Source of the DNA: CAYOUV01 sp964407265
GTDB lineage: Bacteria > Chloroflexota > Anaerolineae > Anaerolineales > Villigracilaceae
Reading direction: 5' to 3'
Assembly: GCA_964407265.1 (NCBI GenBank)
Contig: CAYOUV010000034.1
Location: 1 to 33,136 of the forward strand
DNA: 33,136 nt
In this document: piece by piece, positions 31,430-33,136 of the stretch
Layout: each line of letters opens with the position of its first letter
Position numbering within the stretch: position 1 is the stretch's first letter
Position numbers and translations under genes: made by a program
The notes under the pieces: model-generated
What the model was told of the DNA's origin: nothing
Databases searched by the model: none
Seen by the model: only the letters and a program-made list of their open reading frames with translations

Positions 31430-32907
31430 TCCTGCGGGCGGTTGTCGATCTGGGCGCGTTGCAGCGTGCCCGAGTAATCTACGTAGATCGATTTCCACTC
31501 AGTGAAAATATCCAGCGCCGTTTGCCCGGCCTCGCGGTGACCGTTGCCGGTGCCGCGCACGCCGCCGAACGGGAACTGGATCTCGGCGCCGGTCGTGCCG
31601 TGATTGACGTACATCAGGCCGCTGGCGATGTCGCGCATGGCCGTGAAAGCCTGGTTGACGTCCTGCGTGAAGAGCGAAGTCGAGAGGCCGTATTGGGAGC
31701 GGTTATTGACTTCGATGGCTTCCTCCAGTGAGTCGACCTCGATGATCGACAGCACCGGCCCGAAGACCTCCTCGCGTTCGAGAGTGGTCCCGGGCAGCAC
31801 GCCGTCGAACAGGGTCGGCAGGTAGAAGAAGCCCTTGCCGCCCACATCGGCTTTACCGCCGCCGATCAGCAGGCGCGCGCCTTCCTTCTGTCCGATTTCG
31901 ACGAAGCCATGAATGCGCTCCAGCGCGACTTTATTGATCACCGGTCCGACGTCGACCCTGGGGTCCAGGCCGTCGCCCAGGCGCAGCTCTTTGGTGCGCG
32001 CTACCAGCGCTTCCTTTACCCTGGGGGCGATGCCCTTCTGGACGATCAGGCGCGAGGCGGCCGTGCAGCGCTGTCCGCTGGTGCCGAAGGCGGCCCACAG
32101 CGAGGCGTCGACCACCAGCTCCAGGTTGGCGTCGTCCAGGACGATGATGGCGTTCTTGCCGCCCATCTCGAGCGAAACCTTCTTGTTGAGCCTGGCGGCC
32201 GATTCGGCGATGGCGCGTCCGGTGCCGGTCGAGCCGGTGAAGGAGATCACGCGCACGTCGGGGTGTGAGACCAGCGCCTTACCGACTTCCGCGCCGGGCG
32301 CCAGCAGCAGGTTGATCACGCCTGCCGGCAGGCCGGCTTCTTCGAAGACCTTGATGAAAGCGGCCGAGATGGCCGGGGTTTCAGGCGAAGGCTTCCAGAC
32401 GACCGCATTGCCGGCCACCAGGGCCGGGAAGATCTTCCAGGAGGGGACGGCGATCGGAAAATTCCAGGGGGTGATGATACCGGCCACGCCGGACGGATCG
32501 CGCACGGCCATGCCGAACTTGTTGGGCATCTCGACCGGAGCGGTGTAACCCAGCAGGCGGCGGCCTTCGCCGCCCATGTAGAAGGCCATGTCGATGGCTT
32601 CCTGCACGTCACCGCGCGCTTCGGCGATGACCTTGCCCATGTCCTGCGTCAGCAGGCGCGCCAGTTCTTCCTTGCGCACCTTGAGCAGTTCGCCGATGCG
32701 GTAGAGCACTTCGCCGCGCAGCGGGGCGGGGGTCAGCCGCCAGGCTTTGAAGGCCTGGCTCGCACTCTGCACCGCGGCGTCGACATCGGCCACATCCGCG
32801 GCCTGGATCTGGGCCAGGACTTCTTCGTTGGCCGGGTTGACGGCCTCGAAGGTCAGCCCCGCACGTCCGGGCTGCCATTTGCCCCCAATGTAATTCTGGA
32901 ACTCCAT
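31426..32907 (-). CDS. NAD(P)-dependent aldehyde dehydrogenase
   Basis: A 493-residue class 1/2-like aldehyde dehydrogenase that oxidises an aldehyde to the acid. Visible signatures: PWNFPIAVPSWK, FTGSTGTGRAIAESA (cofactor-binding Gly), LEMGGKNA with the general base Glu near 247, GQRCTAAS with the catalytic Cys near 281, and EVFGPVLSI. Length is normal. The substrate is not determined; the sequence fits the broad glutarate/succinate semialdehyde or general ALDH clade. AGGAG lies 8 nt before the ATG. It is the first gene of the operon and its TGA overlaps the ATG of iscX, which links it to the complex I genes. Confidence 0.92.
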   Translation of the reverse strand: MEFQNYIGGKWQPGRAGLTFEAVNPANEEVLAQIQAADVADVDAAVQSASQAFKAWRLTPAPLRGEVLYRIGELLKVRKEELARLLTQDMGKVIAEARGDVQEAIDMAFYMGGEGRRLLGYTAPVEMPNKFGMAVRDPSGVAGIITPWNFPIAVPSWKIFPALVAGNAVVWKPSPETPAISAAFIKVFEEAGLPAGVINLLLAPGAEVGKALVSHPDVRVISFTGSTGTGRAIAESAARLNKKVSLEMGGKNAIIVLDDANLELVVDASLWAAFGTSGQRCTAASRLIVQKGIAPRVKEALVARTKELRLGDGLDPRVDVGPVINKVALERIHGFVEIGQKEGARLLIGGGKADVGGKGFFYLPTLFDGVLPGTTLEREEVFGPVLSIIEVDSLEEAIEVNNRSQYGLSTSLFTQDVNQAFTAMRDIASGLMYVNHGTTGAEIQFPFGGVRGTGNGHREAGQTALDIFTEWKSIYVDYSGTLQRAQIDNRPQE

Positions 32908-32950
32908 CGAGATCTCCTGGGATCAACTGGATTGGATCGCAAGCGGGTCG

Positions 32951-32979
32951 ATTATAGTCCCACGGGGGAGGTGCGTCAA
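32951..32979 (-). promoter_or_regulatory. Promoter of the ALDH-iscX-nuo operon
   Basis: On the minus strand, TTGACG (32979-32974), a 17-nt spacer and TATAAT (32956-32951). The predicted start near 32944 gives a leader of about 37 nt before the aldehyde dehydrogenase ATG. Confidence 0.75.
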
Positions 32980-32999
32980 CCGATATATGAAAATATATA

Positions 33000-33027
33000 T
33001 TTGCATAATTAAATTAGTGAGTATAAT
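33000..33027 (+). promoter_or_regulatory. Possible promoter of the next plus-strand gene
   Basis: TATAAT at 33022-33027 with a poor TTTGCA about 16 nt upstream, in an AT-rich stretch. The predicted transcript start is about 70 nt before the ATG at 33105. Confidence 0.45.
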
Positions 33028-33104
33028 CATGCCAGGCGCATGACATAACTTTCGATCGGTTCCGGCTTCCTGTCCCGAACCGTGCAACCAGCAAAGGAAC
33101 CCCC

Positions 33105-33136
33105 ATGACCACTGTCCGGCAGCAGATCTTCAATTA
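33105..33136 (+). CDS. Start of a gene cut by the window end
   Basis: ATG at 33105 preceded by AAGGA at 7 nt spacing, opening the frame MTTVRQQIFN before the sequence stops. Too short to identify. The TATAAT upstream supports a real gene. Confidence 0.5.
   Translation, partial: MTTVRQQIFN

Noticed and set aside
31430..31498. Longer IscX start at 31498
   Set aside because: It lies inside the aldehyde dehydrogenase gene; ATG 31429 overlaps its stop by 4 nt and matches the IscX N-terminus.

Overview
The window looks like chromosomal DNA of a Chloroflexota bacterium, most likely Anaerolineae. I infer this from gene content and style: an archaeal/eukaryotic-type prolyl-tRNA synthetase beside a bacterial one, a SAM hydrolase joined to ECF-transporter genes, RicT and Mrp homologues, and several promoters whose -10 box lies only 6-9 nt from the start codon (leaderless mRNAs). 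No marker gene fixes the taxonomy. There are no rRNA or tRNA genes, transposases or CRISPR arrays.

Layout. 1-1062: an AT-rich AbrB-antitoxin/PIN-toxin pair between short direct repeats. 1063-5513 (+): SAM hydrolase, fused two-ATPase EcfA, EcfS and EcfT, with a REP-like hairpin between ecfS and ecfT. 5548-15183 (-): a close-packed run, in transcription order MazG-type pyrophosphohydrolase, LOG protein, archaeal-type ProRS, bacterial-type ProRS, HEAT/AlkD-like protein, small membrane protein, two GT39-like membrane glycosyltransferases and a DUF1684 protein. 15236-17842 (+): a DHH-CBS-tRNA nucleotidyltransferase fusion, divergent from that run. 17903-20054 (-): a haem-binding protein, then a GbsR/MarR regulator with an SDR gene under a palindromic operator. 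20101-22711: a lipoprotein (-) and feoAB (+). 22770-28126 (-): DegV, M20 amidohydrolase, PIG-L deacetylase, RicT, Mrp and a small Cys-rich protein. 28202-32979 (-): aldehyde dehydrogenase, IscX, NuoB, NuoCD and NuoI in one tight operon. A new + gene starts at 33105 and leaves the window.

Main discovery. Upstream of the ProRS run (15046-15205, - strand) I read a complete ribosome-mediated attenuator: a TATAAT box, a leaderless 18-residue ORF with four proline codons, an antiterminator arm overlapping the last codons and abutting the stop, a complementary arm lying in the loop of a downstream intrinsic terminator, then the first gene. The architecture predicts that shortage of charged tRNA-Pro stalls the ribosome, exposes the antiterminator arm and raises expression of both prolyl-tRNA synthetases. 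I know of no described proline attenuator of this kind in Chloroflexota, but could not search for one.

Other points: iscX is translationally coupled between an aldehyde dehydrogenase and nuoB; the Mrp protein lacks its usual C-terminal CxxC and sits beside a small protein with two CxxC motifs; feoAB and gbsR-SDR carry clear palindromic operators at their promoters.
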